DNA of 64,000 nt from Nocardioides okcheonensis (GCF_020991065.1 NZ_CP087710.1:3410001-3474000); one strand, 5' to 3'. Shown: positions 1 through 9,087, counted from the stretch's first letter. Notes: generated by a model from the sequence alone, not told the origin. Numbers and translations are program-made.

Positions 1-155
1 GCTACCACGGCTACACCGCCTCCGGGGGCCCCGCGGGCGTGGGCGTCGCGGTGGGCCGCGCGGTCCGCACGAGCATCGTCGCGATCAACGTGCTCGACCT
101 GTTCCTGTCCATGGCGATCTGGGGCGCGGCGACGACCGTGCGGCTGGCCGGGTGA
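1..155 (+). CDS. YrbE-type ABC permease, C-terminal end (partial)
   Basis: The window opens inside this gene; only the last 50 codons (frame from base 3, stop TGA at 153-155) are present. The visible part has the glycine-rich GPAGVGVAVGRAVR stretch followed by a hydrophobic segment (IVAINVLDLFLSMAIWG), as at the C-terminus of YrbE/MlaE permeases. In mce operons two such permeases precede mceA and form the membrane channel of the Mce lipid importer. MceA starts 7 bases downstream, which fixes this as the second YrbE of the operon. The identification rests on a short fragment plus context. Confidence 0.82.
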   Translation, partial: YHGYTASGGPAGVGVAVGRAVRTSIVAINVLDLFLSMAIWGAATTVRLAG

Positions 156-162
156 GGCGGCG

Positions 163-1437
163 ATGAGGCAGAAGTCCCTGGGCGTGGTCTTCCTGGTCCT
201 GATGCTCGCGGGCGTCTGGGCCACCTACGGCGTGTTCACCCAGAAGTTCAGCGACTACGACGAGGTCGTGGTGCACGCCTCGCGCATCGGCCTGCAGCTG
301 CCGAAGCGGGCCGACGTGAAGATCAGGGGGGTGATCGTGGGCGAGGTCCTCGACTTCGTCCCCACCGCCGAGGGCGCCGACATCACGCTCGGCCTCTACC
401 CCGACCGGACCGCGGAGATCCCACGCGACGTCACGGCGTCGATCCTGCCCAAGACGCTGTTCGGCGAGAAGTACGTCTCCCTCGTCGTCCCCGACGGCGG
501 CTCGACCGCGCCGCCGATCGAGGCCGGCGACGAGATCCGCCGCACGGCGCTGTCGACCGAGGTCGAGAAGGTGCTCAGCGACCTCTACCCGCTGCTCCGG
601 GCGGTGCAGCCGGCCGACCTGAACATGACCCTCAACGCCGTCGCGACCGCGCTGGAGGGGCGCGGCGACGCGCTCGGGGCGAGCCTGGAGACGCTCGACG
701 GCTACCTCCGCAAGCTCAACCCCGAGATCCCCGCCCTCGTCGAGGACCTGCGCCTGACCGCGGACGTGTCGGACACGTACGCCGACGCGCTGCCGGAGGT
801 CGCGACGATCCTGCGCAACACGATCACCACCACCGGCACCCTCGAGGGGCGCGAGGAGAAGCTGAAGGCGCTCTTCAACGACGTGTCGCGGTTCGCCTCG
901 GTGGCCGAGCAGTTCACGCGGAGCAACGGCGACAACCTGGTGCGCCTCGGCGACCTCGCCTCCTCCCAGCTCGAGGTGCTCGCCCGCTACGCGCCCGGCT
1001 ACCCGTGCCTGCTGGGCGGCATCGTCGGCGCCGGCAAGCTGCAGGCCGAGGCGTTCCGCGGGTTCACCCTCCACATCGTGCTCGAGACCATCCCGAACCA
1101 GCCGCGTGCCTACGGGCCGCAGGATGCCCCCGTCTACGGCGACAAGCGCGGCTACTACTGCGGCCGGCTGCCGAGCCCGCCGTGGTCGCAGAGCAACCCG
1201 GTCACCCACCAGCCCGACTTCGTCGACGGCATCGACGAGCCGACCGGCAAGGGCACCAGCCGCGTCGGCCCGGGCTGGTCCGGCACCGCCGCCGGCTACG
1301 CGGGCGGCCGCGACGAGGCGAGCGTGCTGAAGGCGCTCCTCGCCCCCGGGCTCGGGGTCAGCGCGGACGACGTCCCCGACCTCGGCGTGCTGCTCGTCGG
1401 CCCGATGGCCCGCGGCGCGGAGGTGAGCCTGCGATGA
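163..1437 (+). CDS. mceA: MCE family protein, MceA position
   Basis: A 424-residue first member of the six-gene Mce set, which forms the periplasmic lipid-carrying assembly working with YrbE permeases and an MceG ATPase. Residues 7-26 are a single membrane anchor, followed by the Mce/MlaD domain at roughly 36-112 (KIRGVIVGEVLDF and LFGEKYVSL are typical) and a long helical region with conserved C-terminal segments rich in Tyr and Pro. The ATG lies 7 bases after the YrbE stop, and the stop overlaps the next start (ATGA at 1434-1437), showing translational coupling. The substrate cannot be read from sequence; sterols, fatty acids and other lipids are known for the family. Confidence 0.93.
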   Translation: MRQKSLGVVFLVLMLAGVWATYGVFTQKFSDYDEVVVHASRIGLQLPKRADVKIRGVIVGEVLDFVPTAEGADITLGLYPDRTAEIPRDVTASILPKTLFGEKYVSLVVPDGGSTAPPIEAGDEIRRTALSTEVEKVLSDLYPLLRAVQPADLNMTLNAVATALEGRGDALGASLETLDGYLRKLNPEIPALVEDLRLTADVSDTYADALPEVATILRNTITTTGTLEGREEKLKALFNDVSRFASVAEQFTRSNGDNLVRLGDLASSQLEVLARYAPGYPCLLGGIVGAGKLQAEAFRGFTLHIVLETIPNQPRAYGPQDAPVYGDKRGYYCGRLPSPPWSQSNPVTHQPDFVDGIDEPTGKGTSRVGPGWSGTAAGYAGGRDEASVLKALLAPGLGVSADDVPDLGVLLVGPMARGAEVSLR

Positions 1438-2471
1438 GTCCCGTGCTCGACCGGCGCACGTCCGGCGACCTCGTCAAGCTGCTCGTCTTCGTGCTCGTCA
1501 CCTCGCTCGCCACCGGCGTGCTGGTGGTCACGATCGGCAACCTGGGCTTCGGGTCGTCGCGGGAGTACCGCGCCGAGTTCACCGACGCCACCGGCGTCAC
1601 GAAGGGCGACGACGTGCGCGTCGCCGGCGTCCGCGTCGGCACGGTCGGCGACGTCGAGATCGTCGACCGGTCGCGGGCGCTGGTCACCTTCGACGTCGAC
1701 GAGGGCACCCAGGTCAACGGCGGCACGTTCGCGTCGATCCGCTACCGCAACCTCGTCGGCCAGCGCTACATCTCGCTCACCCAGGAGGTCGGCGACACCG
1801 CCCGGCTCCCCGCCGGGTCGACCATCCCGCTCTCGCGGACCCGTCCGGCGCTCGACCTCACCGTGCTCTTCAACGGCTTCAAGCCGCTCTTCCAGGCTCT
1901 CTCGCCCGAGGACGTCAACCAGCTCTCCTTCGAGCTGATCCAGGTCTTCCAGGGCGAGGGCGGCACCCTCGAGGGGCTGCTGGCCCACACGGCGTCGGTC
2001 ACCTCGACCCTCGCCGACCGCGACCAGGTGATCGGTGACCTCATCGACAACCTGTCGCTCGTCCTCGACCACGTCGCCGACCGCGACCAGCAGCTGACCC
2101 GCCTGATCCAGTCGTTCCGGACCCTCGTGGGCGGGCTCAAGCGCGACCGCAACGCCATCCTCGGCTCCCTCGAGGACGTCTCGGCGCTCTCGGTGGAGAC
2201 CGCCTCGCTGGTCGACGGGATCCGCGAGCCGCTGGTCCGCGACATCGAGCAGCTCCGGGCCGTCGCCGGCAACATCGACGAGAACAAGGCCGAGCTCGAC
2301 CGGGCGCTGCAGGTCCTGCCGATCAAGCTCAACAAGATCGGCCGCACGGCGATCTACGGCTCGTTCTTCAACTTCTACCTGTGCGAGTTCCAGGGCCGGG
2401 TCAACCTGCCCGCCGGCGTCTCGCTGCCGGTGAAGTACCAGACCGGCTCCGACAGGTGTGATCTCGGATGA
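1434..2471 (+). CDS. mceB: MCE family protein, MceB position
   Basis: A 345-residue Mce protein with an N-terminal membrane anchor at about residues 13-36 and an Mce domain at about 42-120 (DDVRVAGVRVGTVGDVEI, GQRYISL). A long helical needle-like region follows, and a Cys-containing C-terminus (FNFYLCEF and a final CDLG). The start is the ATG overlapping the mceA stop; longer open frame upstream is only read-through of mceA in another frame. The stop overlaps the mceC start (ATGA at 2468-2471). It probably builds one strand of the hexameric Mce tunnel. Confidence 0.93.
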   Translation: MSPVLDRRTSGDLVKLLVFVLVTSLATGVLVVTIGNLGFGSSREYRAEFTDATGVTKGDDVRVAGVRVGTVGDVEIVDRSRALVTFDVDEGTQVNGGTFASIRYRNLVGQRYISLTQEVGDTARLPAGSTIPLSRTRPALDLTVLFNGFKPLFQALSPEDVNQLSFELIQVFQGEGGTLEGLLAHTASVTSTLADRDQVIGDLIDNLSLVLDHVADRDQQLTRLIQSFRTLVGGLKRDRNAILGSLEDVSALSVETASLVDGIREPLVRDIEQLRAVAGNIDENKAELDRALQVLPIKLNKIGRTAIYGSFFNFYLCEFQGRVNLPAGVSLPVKYQTGSDRCDLG

Positions 2472-3439
2472 CGGAGATGAAGCCCTTCCGCGAGCGCAAC
2501 CCCGTCGTCGTCGGCGCGGTCAGCCTCGTCGTGCTCGTCCTGGTCGTGGTGGCCGCGCTGCGCGCCGACGACCTCCCGGTGATCGGAGGCGGCGAGACCT
2601 ACCACGCGCTGTTCACCGAGGCCGGCGGCCTGCAGGTCGACGACGAGGTCCGCATCGCGGGGGTGAGGGTCGGCAAGGTCGACGACATCGCGCTCGACGG
2701 CGACCGGGTGCGGGTGACGTTCAAGGTCCAGGACGCCGCCGCGTTCGGCACCGACACCGGGGCGGCGATCAAGGTGAAGACCGTCCTCGGGTCGATGTTC
2801 CTCGCCCTCGAGCCGGCCGGTGGCGGCCAGCTCGCCGAGGGCGCGACCATCCCGGCCGAGCGCACCTCGTCGCCGTTCGACGTCGTCGACGCCTTCGAGG
2901 GCCTCGCCTCCACCTCGGAGAAGATCGACACCGACCAGCTCGCCGAGTCGCTGACCACGCTGGCCGACCTGACCCGCAACACCCCGGAGGAGTTCCGCGG
3001 CGCCCTCGGCGGGCTGAGCCGGCTGTCGGCCAACGTCGCCGCCAAGGACGCGCAGCTCAACACGCTCCTGCAGAACCTGCAGCGCGTCTCGACGGTCCTC
3101 GACGAGCGCGACCAGGACATCATCGCGCTGATGAAGGACAGCGACGTGCTGTTCCGCGCGCTCGTCGCCCGCCGCGACGCGGTCCACGAGCTGCTGGTGT
3201 CGAGCACCCGGCTCTCCCGCGAGCTCACGACGCTGGTCCGCCAGTCCCGCGCCGACCTCGCGCCCGCCCTCGCGCACCTGGAGAACGTCGTCGCCGTGCT
3301 CAACAAGAACGAGGACAACATCGACAGCAGCCTGCGGCTGATGGCGCCGTTCTACCGCGTCTTCGCCAACACGCTCGGCACCGGTCCGTGGTTCGACACC
3401 TGGATCTCCAACTTCCCTCCCGTCCCGCAGGTGGGCTGA
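2468..3439 (+). CDS. mceC: MCE family protein, MceC position
   Basis: A 323-residue Mce protein with an N-terminal anchor at about 12-32 and an Mce domain at about 40-115 (DDEVRIAGVRVGKVDDI), then helical repeats and a C-terminal FDTWISNFPP segment. It is somewhat shorter than many MceC homologues, without the long Pro-rich C-terminal tail seen in some mycobacterial copies. It overlaps mceB by four bases and is followed by mceD after a 2-base gap. Role: structural subunit of the Mce lipid transporter (family knowledge). Confidence 0.92.
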   Translation: MTEMKPFRERNPVVVGAVSLVVLVLVVVAALRADDLPVIGGGETYHALFTEAGGLQVDDEVRIAGVRVGKVDDIALDGDRVRVTFKVQDAAAFGTDTGAAIKVKTVLGSMFLALEPAGGGQLAEGATIPAERTSSPFDVVDAFEGLASTSEKIDTDQLAESLTTLADLTRNTPEEFRGALGGLSRLSANVAAKDAQLNTLLQNLQRVSTVLDERDQDIIALMKDSDVLFRALVARRDAVHELLVSSTRLSRELTTLVRQSRADLAPALAHLENVVAVLNKNEDNIDSSLRLMAPFYRVFANTLGTGPWFDTWISNFPPVPQVG

Positions 3440-3441
3440 CC

Positions 3442-4587
3442 ATGGACCTCGTCAGGCGTCTCCTCGTCCCCCTCGTCGTCCTCGGCTTCGTGGTCGCGTC
3501 GGCCGTCAGCTTCCTCGGCGGCGAGACCCCCCGGACCGTCGTCGCGCACTTCCCGCGCGCCATCTCCGTCTACGAGGGCAGCGACGTGCGCGTGCTCGGC
3601 GTCCCCGTCGGCACGGTGACCCGCGTGGAGCCGACCGGCACCGACGTCACCGTCACGATGACCTACGACGAGGACGTACGCCTGCCGGCCGACGCCCGTG
3701 CGGTCATCGTCGCGCCGTCGGTGGTGGGCGACCGCTACGTCCAGCTCACCCCGGCCTACGGCGGCTCCGGGAAGGTGCTCGCCGACGGCGCCGAGCTGTC
3801 CGTGGAGGAGACCGCGCAGCCCCTCGAGCTCGACCAGATCTACGACAGCCTCGACCGGCTCAACGTCGCCCTCGGCCCCCGGGGCGCCAACAAGTCCGGT
3901 GCGCTCTCCGACCTGCTGTCCGTCACCGCCGACAACTTCGGCGGCCAGGGGACGACCTTCCGCCAGACCCTGTCGGACTTCTCGCGGCTGACCTCCACGC
4001 TGTCGAACAACAAGGAGGAGCTGTTCGGGTCGGTGCGGGCGCTGGAGGGCTTCATGCAGACCCTCGCCGACAACGACCAGACGGTGCGCCGGTTCAACCA
4101 GTCGCTCGCGGACGTCTCGACGATGCTCGACGGCGAGCGCCAGGAGCTGGTGGCCGCCGTCCGCAACCTGTCGGTGGCGCTCACCGAGGTCAAGGGGTTC
4201 GTCGAGGAGAACAAGGACTCGCTGACGCGCAACATCTCCGGGCTCAACCGGGTCTCGAAGGTGCTGGTGCGCCAGCGCGCCGCCCTCGACGAGATCCTCC
4301 ACGTCGCCCCCGGTGCGCTCAACAACCTGGCCCTGACCTACAACCCGCAGGCCGGCACGCTCGACCAGCGGGCCAACTTCGGCGAGTCGCTCAACCAGCT
4401 CAACGCCGACCCCGCCGCGTTCCTGTGCGGCTTCGTCGGGCAGGTCGACCGGTCCGAGCAGGCGTGCGACGCGATCACCCGGCTGCTCGACCGCAGCCGT
4501 CCGGGTGCCCTGTCCGGGTCGGGGCGGATCGCGGCGCAGGACGTCTTCGACCCGACCCTCGGCGGACTGGTGGAGGTGCAGCGATGA
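3442..4587 (+). CDS. mceD: MCE family protein, MceD position
   Basis: A 381-residue Mce protein: N-terminal anchor at about 4-22, Mce domain at about 33-110 (GSDVRVLGVPVGTVTRVEP, GDRYVQL), long helical stretch, and a C-terminal LCGFVGQV Cys region. The ATG at 3442 is 2 bases after the mceC stop. The stop overlaps mceE (ATGA at 4584-4587). Confidence 0.92.
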   Translation: MDLVRRLLVPLVVLGFVVASAVSFLGGETPRTVVAHFPRAISVYEGSDVRVLGVPVGTVTRVEPTGTDVTVTMTYDEDVRLPADARAVIVAPSVVGDRYVQLTPAYGGSGKVLADGAELSVEETAQPLELDQIYDSLDRLNVALGPRGANKSGALSDLLSVTADNFGGQGTTFRQTLSDFSRLTSTLSNNKEELFGSVRALEGFMQTLADNDQTVRRFNQSLADVSTMLDGERQELVAAVRNLSVALTEVKGFVEENKDSLTRNISGLNRVSKVLVRQRAALDEILHVAPGALNNLALTYNPQAGTLDQRANFGESLNQLNADPAAFLCGFVGQVDRSEQACDAITRLLDRSRPGALSGSGRIAAQDVFDPTLGGLVEVQR

Positions 4588-6050
4588 GGCGGTTGCGACG
4601 ACTCGGCGCCCTCGCGGTCGGCGTGGCCCTGGCGACGGTGCTCGCGGGCTGCGACGCCAGCGTCTACGGCCTGCCGCTGCCCGGCGGCCCCGACGTGGGC
4701 GACGACCCGATGACGATCGAGGTGGAGTTCGCCGACGTCCTCGACCTGGTCCCGCAGTCGACGGTCAAGGTCAACGACGTCAGCGTCGGCCGGGTCAGCG
4801 AGATCGACCTCGAGGGCTACCAGGCGCTCGTCACCCTCGAGCTGCGGCGCGACGTCGACCTCCCCGACAACGCGGTCGCCGAGCTGCGCCAGACCAGCCT
4901 GCTGGGGGAGAAGTTCGTCGAGCTCAGCGCGCCCGAGCAGGGGGCGAGCAGCAACCGGCTCGCGGACGGCGACGTCATCGAGATCGACCGGTCCGGGCGC
5001 AACCCCGAGGTCGAGGAGGTCCTCGGTGCGCTCAGCCTGCTGCTCAACGGCGGCGGCGTGGCCCAGCTCAAGACCATCACCCAGGAGCTCAACACCGCGC
5101 TCGAGGGCCGCGAGGACTCCGCCCGGTCGGTGCTGCGCCAGCTGCGCACGTTCACCGGCCAGCTCGACGAGAACAAGGCCGACATCGTCGACGCGATCGA
5201 GCAGCTCAACCGGCTCGCCATCGCAGCGGAGAAGCAGCTGCCCACCATCGACAAGGCGCTCGACGAGCTGCCCAGCGCGCTCGACTCCATCGACCGGCAG
5301 CGTGACGACCTCGTCGAGATGCTGGGCGCGCTCGACCGGCTCTCGTCGGTGGCGGTCGACGTGATCGCCCGGTCCAAGGGCGCGACCATCACCTCCCTCG
5401 AGCGCCTCGACCCCGTCCTGACCCAGCTGGCCGCGTCGGGCGACGACTTCACCAACGCCTTCAACGTCTTCCTCACCTACCCCTTCGTCGACGAGGTCGT
5501 CGGCCGCGACCCGCAGGTCGCGCGCAACCTGCACATGGGCGACTACACCAACCTGTCGATCACCCTCGACGTCGACCTGACCACGATCCCCACGACGATC
5601 CCGACGACGCTGCCGACCGAGGCCTGCATCCCGCTCAGCCAGCTCCCGCAGGACGGCCCGCTGCCCGACACCAGCAAGCTCTGCCAGGACGCGCTCGACG
5701 CGATCAACAGGTGCCTCGAGGGACTGCGCAAGGGCGATCCCAGCGCCTGCCTCGGCCTGCCCGGGTCGGTGATCGAGGTGGTGTGCCAGCAGTACCCGGT
5801 GCCGGGGCTGTGCAGCACCGGCGGCACGCCGACGCCACTGCCGACGCTGCCCACCGAGCTGCCGACCACCCTCCCGACGCTGCCGACCATCTCGCCGCTG
5901 CCGACCATCTCCATCCCCGGCCTGCCGCGCCCGGGGACGTACGCCACGTCCCCACCCGATCCACGCCGGGGACCGACGGTCCGCGAGCTCACCGAGAGCT
6001 ACGACCCCGCGCTCGTGAGCCTGCTGGTCCCGGGGCTGGTGACGCGATGA
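4584..6050 (+). CDS. mceE: MCE family lipoprotein, MceE position (LprK-like)
   Basis: A 488-residue Mce protein made as a lipoprotein. Residues 1-22 are an Arg-rich signal peptide ending in the lipobox LAGC, with the lipidated Cys at position 23. The Mce domain follows at about 45-125 (STVKVNDVSVGRVSEIDL). The region around residues 330-430 carries Thr-Ile-Pro and Leu-Pro-Thr repeats (LPTLPTELPTTLPTLPT), a low-complexity tail typical of the surface-exposed end of MceE. Lipidation at this position of the operon is the hallmark of MceE/LprK. It overlaps mceD and mceF by four bases. Confidence 0.93.
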   Translation: MRRLRRLGALAVGVALATVLAGCDASVYGLPLPGGPDVGDDPMTIEVEFADVLDLVPQSTVKVNDVSVGRVSEIDLEGYQALVTLELRRDVDLPDNAVAELRQTSLLGEKFVELSAPEQGASSNRLADGDVIEIDRSGRNPEVEEVLGALSLLLNGGGVAQLKTITQELNTALEGREDSARSVLRQLRTFTGQLDENKADIVDAIEQLNRLAIAAEKQLPTIDKALDELPSALDSIDRQRDDLVEMLGALDRLSSVAVDVIARSKGATITSLERLDPVLTQLAASGDDFTNAFNVFLTYPFVDEVVGRDPQVARNLHMGDYTNLSITLDVDLTTIPTTIPTTLPTEACIPLSQLPQDGPLPDTSKLCQDALDAINRCLEGLRKGDPSACLGLPGSVIEVVCQQYPVPGLCSTGGTPTPLPTLPTELPTTLPTLPTISPLPTISIPGLPRPGTYATSPPDPRRGPTVRELTESYDPALVSLLVPGLVTR

Positions 6051-7357
6051 TCACCCGTCGCACCAAGGTGCAGCTGCTCGTCTTCGCGCTGATCACGCTG
6101 GTCGGGGTGAGCTTCGTCGGGGCCCGCTACGCCCGCCTCGACCGGCTGCTGGTCGACCAGGACTACTCCGTCGTCGCCCACTTCGCCGACTCCGGCGGCG
6201 CGTTCGCCGGGGCGGAGGTGTCCTACCGCGGCGTCCGGGTCGGTGAGGTCGACCGGCTCGAGCTCACCGACGACGGGGTCGACCTCGTCCTCGACATCGA
6301 CGACGAGTTCGCGGACATCCCGGCCGACGCGCACGCCCTGGTCGGCAACCGCTCCGCGGTGGGGGAGCAGTACGTCGAGCTCCAGCCGCAGAGCGACCGG
6401 GGCCCGTACCTCCGCGACGGCTCCGAGATCGCCCGCGACCGCACGGCGACGCCGATCCAGACCGACACGCTGCTCACCCACCTCGACGAGACCGTGCGCA
6501 GCGTCGACCAGGAGGACCTCCGCACCGTCACCACCGAGCTCGGCCTCGCGCTCGGGGGTGCCGGCCAGGACCTGCAGACCATCATCGACAGCAGCAACGC
6601 GTTCATCGCCGCGGCCGACGAGAACTTCGGCGTCACCGTCGACCTGATCCGCGACAGCAACACGGTGCTGCAGGGCCAGGTCGACTCCGAGGGGGCCTTC
6701 CGCCGGTTCGCCCGCGACCTGTCCAGCTTCACCACGACCGTCGCCGGGCGCGACCAGGACCTGCGCGACCTCATCGACGACGGGTCGGCCAGCGCCAACG
6801 AGCTGCGCACCTTCCTCGAGGCCAACGAGGTCGACCTCGGCGAGCTGATCAACAACCTGGTCACCACCGGCGAGGTCGTCGTCAAGCACCTCGACGGCAT
6901 CGAGCAGCTGCTCGTCATCTACCCCTACGTCGTCGAGGGCGGCTTCACCGTCGTCTCGAAGTCGCCCGGCTCGGGGCTCTACGACGCCCACTTCGGGCTG
7001 GTGCTCCAGCCGAACCCCCCGGTGTGCCTGGAGGGCTACGAGGGCACCGACCGGCGCTCGCCGCTCGACGGCAGCAACGCCCCGATGAACGAGCGGGCCG
7101 GCTGCACCGCGGCACCGACCACCAACTCCCGCGGCGCGCAGAACATCCAGTCGCCGCGGCCGGCCACGGGCTGGGGGCCGGCCGACCTGGCCGTCGACCC
7201 GGACTCGGGACGGATGACCACCGACCCGGCGGCGATCCGGCGCCTGACCGGCTCGCGGGTCCCGGCGCCGAGCACCCTGGGCAGCGACACCTGGAAGTGG
7301 CTCTACCTCGAGCCGCTCACCGGCGAGGGCGTGACCCCGGGCGCGGGTCGTCGTTGA
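6047..7357 (+). CDS. mceF: MCE family protein, MceF position
   Basis: The sixth Mce protein, 436 residues. N-terminal anchor at about 8-27, Mce domain at about 40-120 (GAEVSYRGVRVGEVDRLEL, GEQYVEL), helical section, then a C-terminal extension with paired Cys (NPPVCLEGYEG and GCTAAP) of the sort found in MceF. The start overlaps the mceE stop. A 52-base gap follows, holding a GGGCCC/GGGCCC inverted repeat (7367-7386) and the GGGAGG ribosome site of the next gene. Confidence 0.92.
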   Translation: MITRRTKVQLLVFALITLVGVSFVGARYARLDRLLVDQDYSVVAHFADSGGAFAGAEVSYRGVRVGEVDRLELTDDGVDLVLDIDDEFADIPADAHALVGNRSAVGEQYVELQPQSDRGPYLRDGSEIARDRTATPIQTDTLLTHLDETVRSVDQEDLRTVTTELGLALGGAGQDLQTIIDSSNAFIAAADENFGVTVDLIRDSNTVLQGQVDSEGAFRRFARDLSSFTTTVAGRDQDLRDLIDDGSASANELRTFLEANEVDLGELINNLVTTGEVVVKHLDGIEQLLVIYPYVVEGGFTVVSKSPGSGLYDAHFGLVLQPNPPVCLEGYEGTDRRSPLDGSNAPMNERAGCTAAPTTNSRGAQNIQSPRPATGWGPADLAVDPDSGRMTTDPAAIRRLTGSRVPAPSTLGSDTWKWLYLEPLTGEGVTPGAGRR

Positions 7358-7409
7358 TCCTGTCGGGCCCCTGGGAGAGGGCCCGGACGTCCCGAGGGAG
7401 GGAACACCC

Positions 7410-8066
7410 ATGTCACTGACGACCGAGAGGGCCGCGCGCGACGACGTCGCGACGTCCGACCCCGTCCCCGCAGCCGAGGGCCGCCGCCGACCGCGCGGCC
7501 GGACCGTGCTCGCCGCCGTCCTCGCGCTGGTGGTCGCGGCCGCGGTCGCGGTGCTGGTCCAGCTCGCCGTGGCCGGCCGCGGCTCCGCGGACGGCGGGCT
7601 CGAGCTGCCCCAGGAGCGCGAGCAGGTGATGAGCCTGACCAGCCAGTTCGTGAAGCGGCTCGGCACCTACAGCCCCGACATGGTCGACGACTCCGGGCAG
7701 ATGCCGGCCTACCGCGAGCAGGTCCGCGAGGTGATCACGCCGAAGTTCGCGGCCGACTTCGACAAGGAGGTCACCACCGCCGAGCAGCTCGTCGCCCGGG
7801 GTGGGATCACCCGCAGCGCCGACGTCTTCGCCACCGCCGTCTCCTCCATCGACGACGACTCCGCCCGGGTGCTGGTCGCCGGGGCGTTCACCGACAGCTA
7901 CACCCGGGGCGAGGGCGAGAAGGCCCGCACCGTCGACCAGGAGCCGCTGCCGTTCCGGTTCACCGTCGACCTCGTGCGCAGCGAGGGGGAGTGGCTGGTC
8001 GACGACTTCACGCCGGTCAGCAGCCCCTCCGACGAGGCCGGCGCGAGCGAGGGGAGCACGCCGTGA
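7410..8066 (+). CDS. Mce-associated membrane protein (Mam-like)
   Basis: A 218-residue protein with a charged cytoplasmic N-terminus (residues 1-31), one membrane helix at about 32-53, and an extracytoplasmic NTF2-like alpha/beta domain ending in EWLVDDFTPV, the usual end of Mce-associated (Mam) proteins. GGGAGG lies about 9 bases before the ATG. Mam proteins follow mceF in actinobacterial operons and stabilise the Mce complex (family knowledge). Its stop overlaps the next start (GTGA at 8063-8066). Confidence 0.86.
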   Translation: MSLTTERAARDDVATSDPVPAAEGRRRPRGRTVLAAVLALVVAAAVAVLVQLAVAGRGSADGGLELPQEREQVMSLTSQFVKRLGTYSPDMVDDSGQMPAYREQVREVITPKFAADFDKEVTTAEQLVARGGITRSADVFATAVSSIDDDSARVLVAGAFTDSYTRGEGEKARTVDQEPLPFRFTVDLVRSEGEWLVDDFTPVSSPSDEAGASEGSTP

Positions 8067-8944
8067 GCGACGCACCCACCTGGTACGACCTCCTCGACGT
8101 CCCCCGCGACGCGTCCGCAGACGCGGTCCGCGCGGCCTGGAAGGAGCGGACGGCCGACCTCGAGCCCGGTGACCGGCGCTTCGACACGCTCAACCGGGCC
8201 GCCCGGGTCCTGCTCGACCCCGCCGCGCGGTCGGCGTACGACGCCTCCCTGCCGGCCGACGAGGCCGAGGAGGGCGCCCCGGCCCACCCGCTGGTCGAGG
8301 AGGGCGCCCTGGCGCCCGTCACGAGACCCCTGGACGACGAGGCCGCGCCTGGACGACCGGGTCTCGTGACGCGACTTCGTCGCTCCCTTCGAGACGGCGC
8401 TGGCGCGCCTCCTCAGGACGGCGCCTCGACCGGCGGTGCTTCCTCGACCGGCGGTGCCGGCGTCCCCGGCTGGCTGCTGGCCGGTCTCGGCGTGCTCGCG
8501 GCCGTGCTCGTCGCGGCGGCAGCGTGGACGTGGACGCGGGCCGACGGGGGCGAGGGCTCCACCGCGGCGCGCGACGCGCAGGTCGCGGCGGAGCGCGCGG
8601 TCGTCCCGGTGCTGTCCTACGACTTCCGCCACCTCGACGAGGACCAGCGCGCCGCCCAGGCCCTGATGACCGGCTCCTACCGCCAGGAGTACGACAAGCT
8701 CTTCGCGGTGCTGCGGGAGAACGCCCCGCAGACCCGCACCGCGGTGAGCGCCGAGGTGGTCGCGTCGGGGATCGTGCGGGCCACCGACGACCGGGCGCAG
8801 GTGCTGGTCTTCGTCGACCGGCCGACGACCAACAAGCTCGACGCCGAGCCCGTGGTCTACAAGGACCAGGTGACGCTGTCGATGCAGCGCGTCGACGGCG
8901 AGTGGCTCGTCGACGACCTGCTCACCTCGCCGGTGCAGGGGTAG
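8063..8944 (+). CDS. J-like domain / Mce-associated membrane fusion protein
   Basis: A 293-residue protein with a GTG start overlapping the previous stop. Residues 7-61 read like a J domain (YDLLDVPRDAS, then VLLDPAARSAYD), but the HPD loop that activates Hsp70 is absent and helix II-III is shortened (ADLEPGDRR). Residues 86-120 are a low-complexity linker encoded by repeat DNA (8318-8420). Residues 134-159 are a membrane helix. Residues 165-293 are a Mam-type extracytoplasmic domain ending GEWLVDDLLTSP, matching the preceding protein. The J-like part would face the cytoplasm. It is therefore a fusion inside an Mce operon; an Hsp70-stimulating role is unlikely without HPD. Confidence 0.82.
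   Translation: MSDAPTWYDLLDVPRDASADAVRAAWKERTADLEPGDRRFDTLNRAARVLLDPAARSAYDASLPADEAEEGAPAHPLVEEGALAPVTRPLDDEAAPGRPGLVTRLRRSLRDGAGAPPQDGASTGGASSTGGAGVPGWLLAGLGVLAAVLVAAAAWTWTRADGGEGSTAARDAQVAAERAVVPVLSYDFRHLDEDQRAAQALMTGSYRQEYDKLFAVLRENAPQTRTAVSAEVVASGIVRATDDRAQVLVFVDRPTTNKLDAEPVVYKDQVTLSMQRVDGEWLVDDLLTSPVQG
8318..8420. repeat. Repeat element captured in a coding linker
   Basis: Inside the J-like protein gene, a perfect 12-bp inverted repeat GTCACGAGACCC (8318-8329) / GGGTCTCGTGAC (8359-8370) is followed by a second module containing TTCGAGACGGCGCTGG and GCGCGCCTCCTCA. It resembles the dispersed TTTCGAG...CTCAACC elements at 31508-31640 in layout. It encodes residues 86-120, a linker with no predicted fold. 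A 15-bp tandem repeat (CTCGACCGGCGGTGC twice, about 8426-8458) follows. Confidence 0.6.
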
Positions 8945-8983
8945 TCCCCGGTCCACAGGGGTGGGCCAATCGGCGCGTTCTGC

Positions 8984-9012
8984 TTGACCACGGGGGCTGC
9001 GGCGTTCATAGT
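8984..9012 (+). promoter_or_regulatory. Possible rpoB promoter, distal
   Basis: TTGACC (8984-8989), 17-base spacer, CATAGT (9007-9012): a good sigma70/SigA-type pair in the 243-base gap before rpoB. The transcription start would be near 9019, about 170 bases ahead of the start codon. Confidence 0.55.
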
Positions 9013-9058
9013 CGTGGCCAACGCGTGGAGGTCGTCCCTCGGGAAATCAGCCCCGCGA

Positions 9059-9087
9059 TTGAGTCATGTCCGCAGGTGCGCTATCGT
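9059..9087 (+). promoter_or_regulatory. Likely rpoB promoter, proximal
   Basis: TTGAGT (9059-9064), exactly 17 bases, then TATCGT (9082-9087). This is the best housekeeping promoter match in the gap and gives a leader of about 95 bases to the rpoB start codon at 9188. No other gene or ORF of coding quality is seen between 8945 and 9187. Confidence 0.65.
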
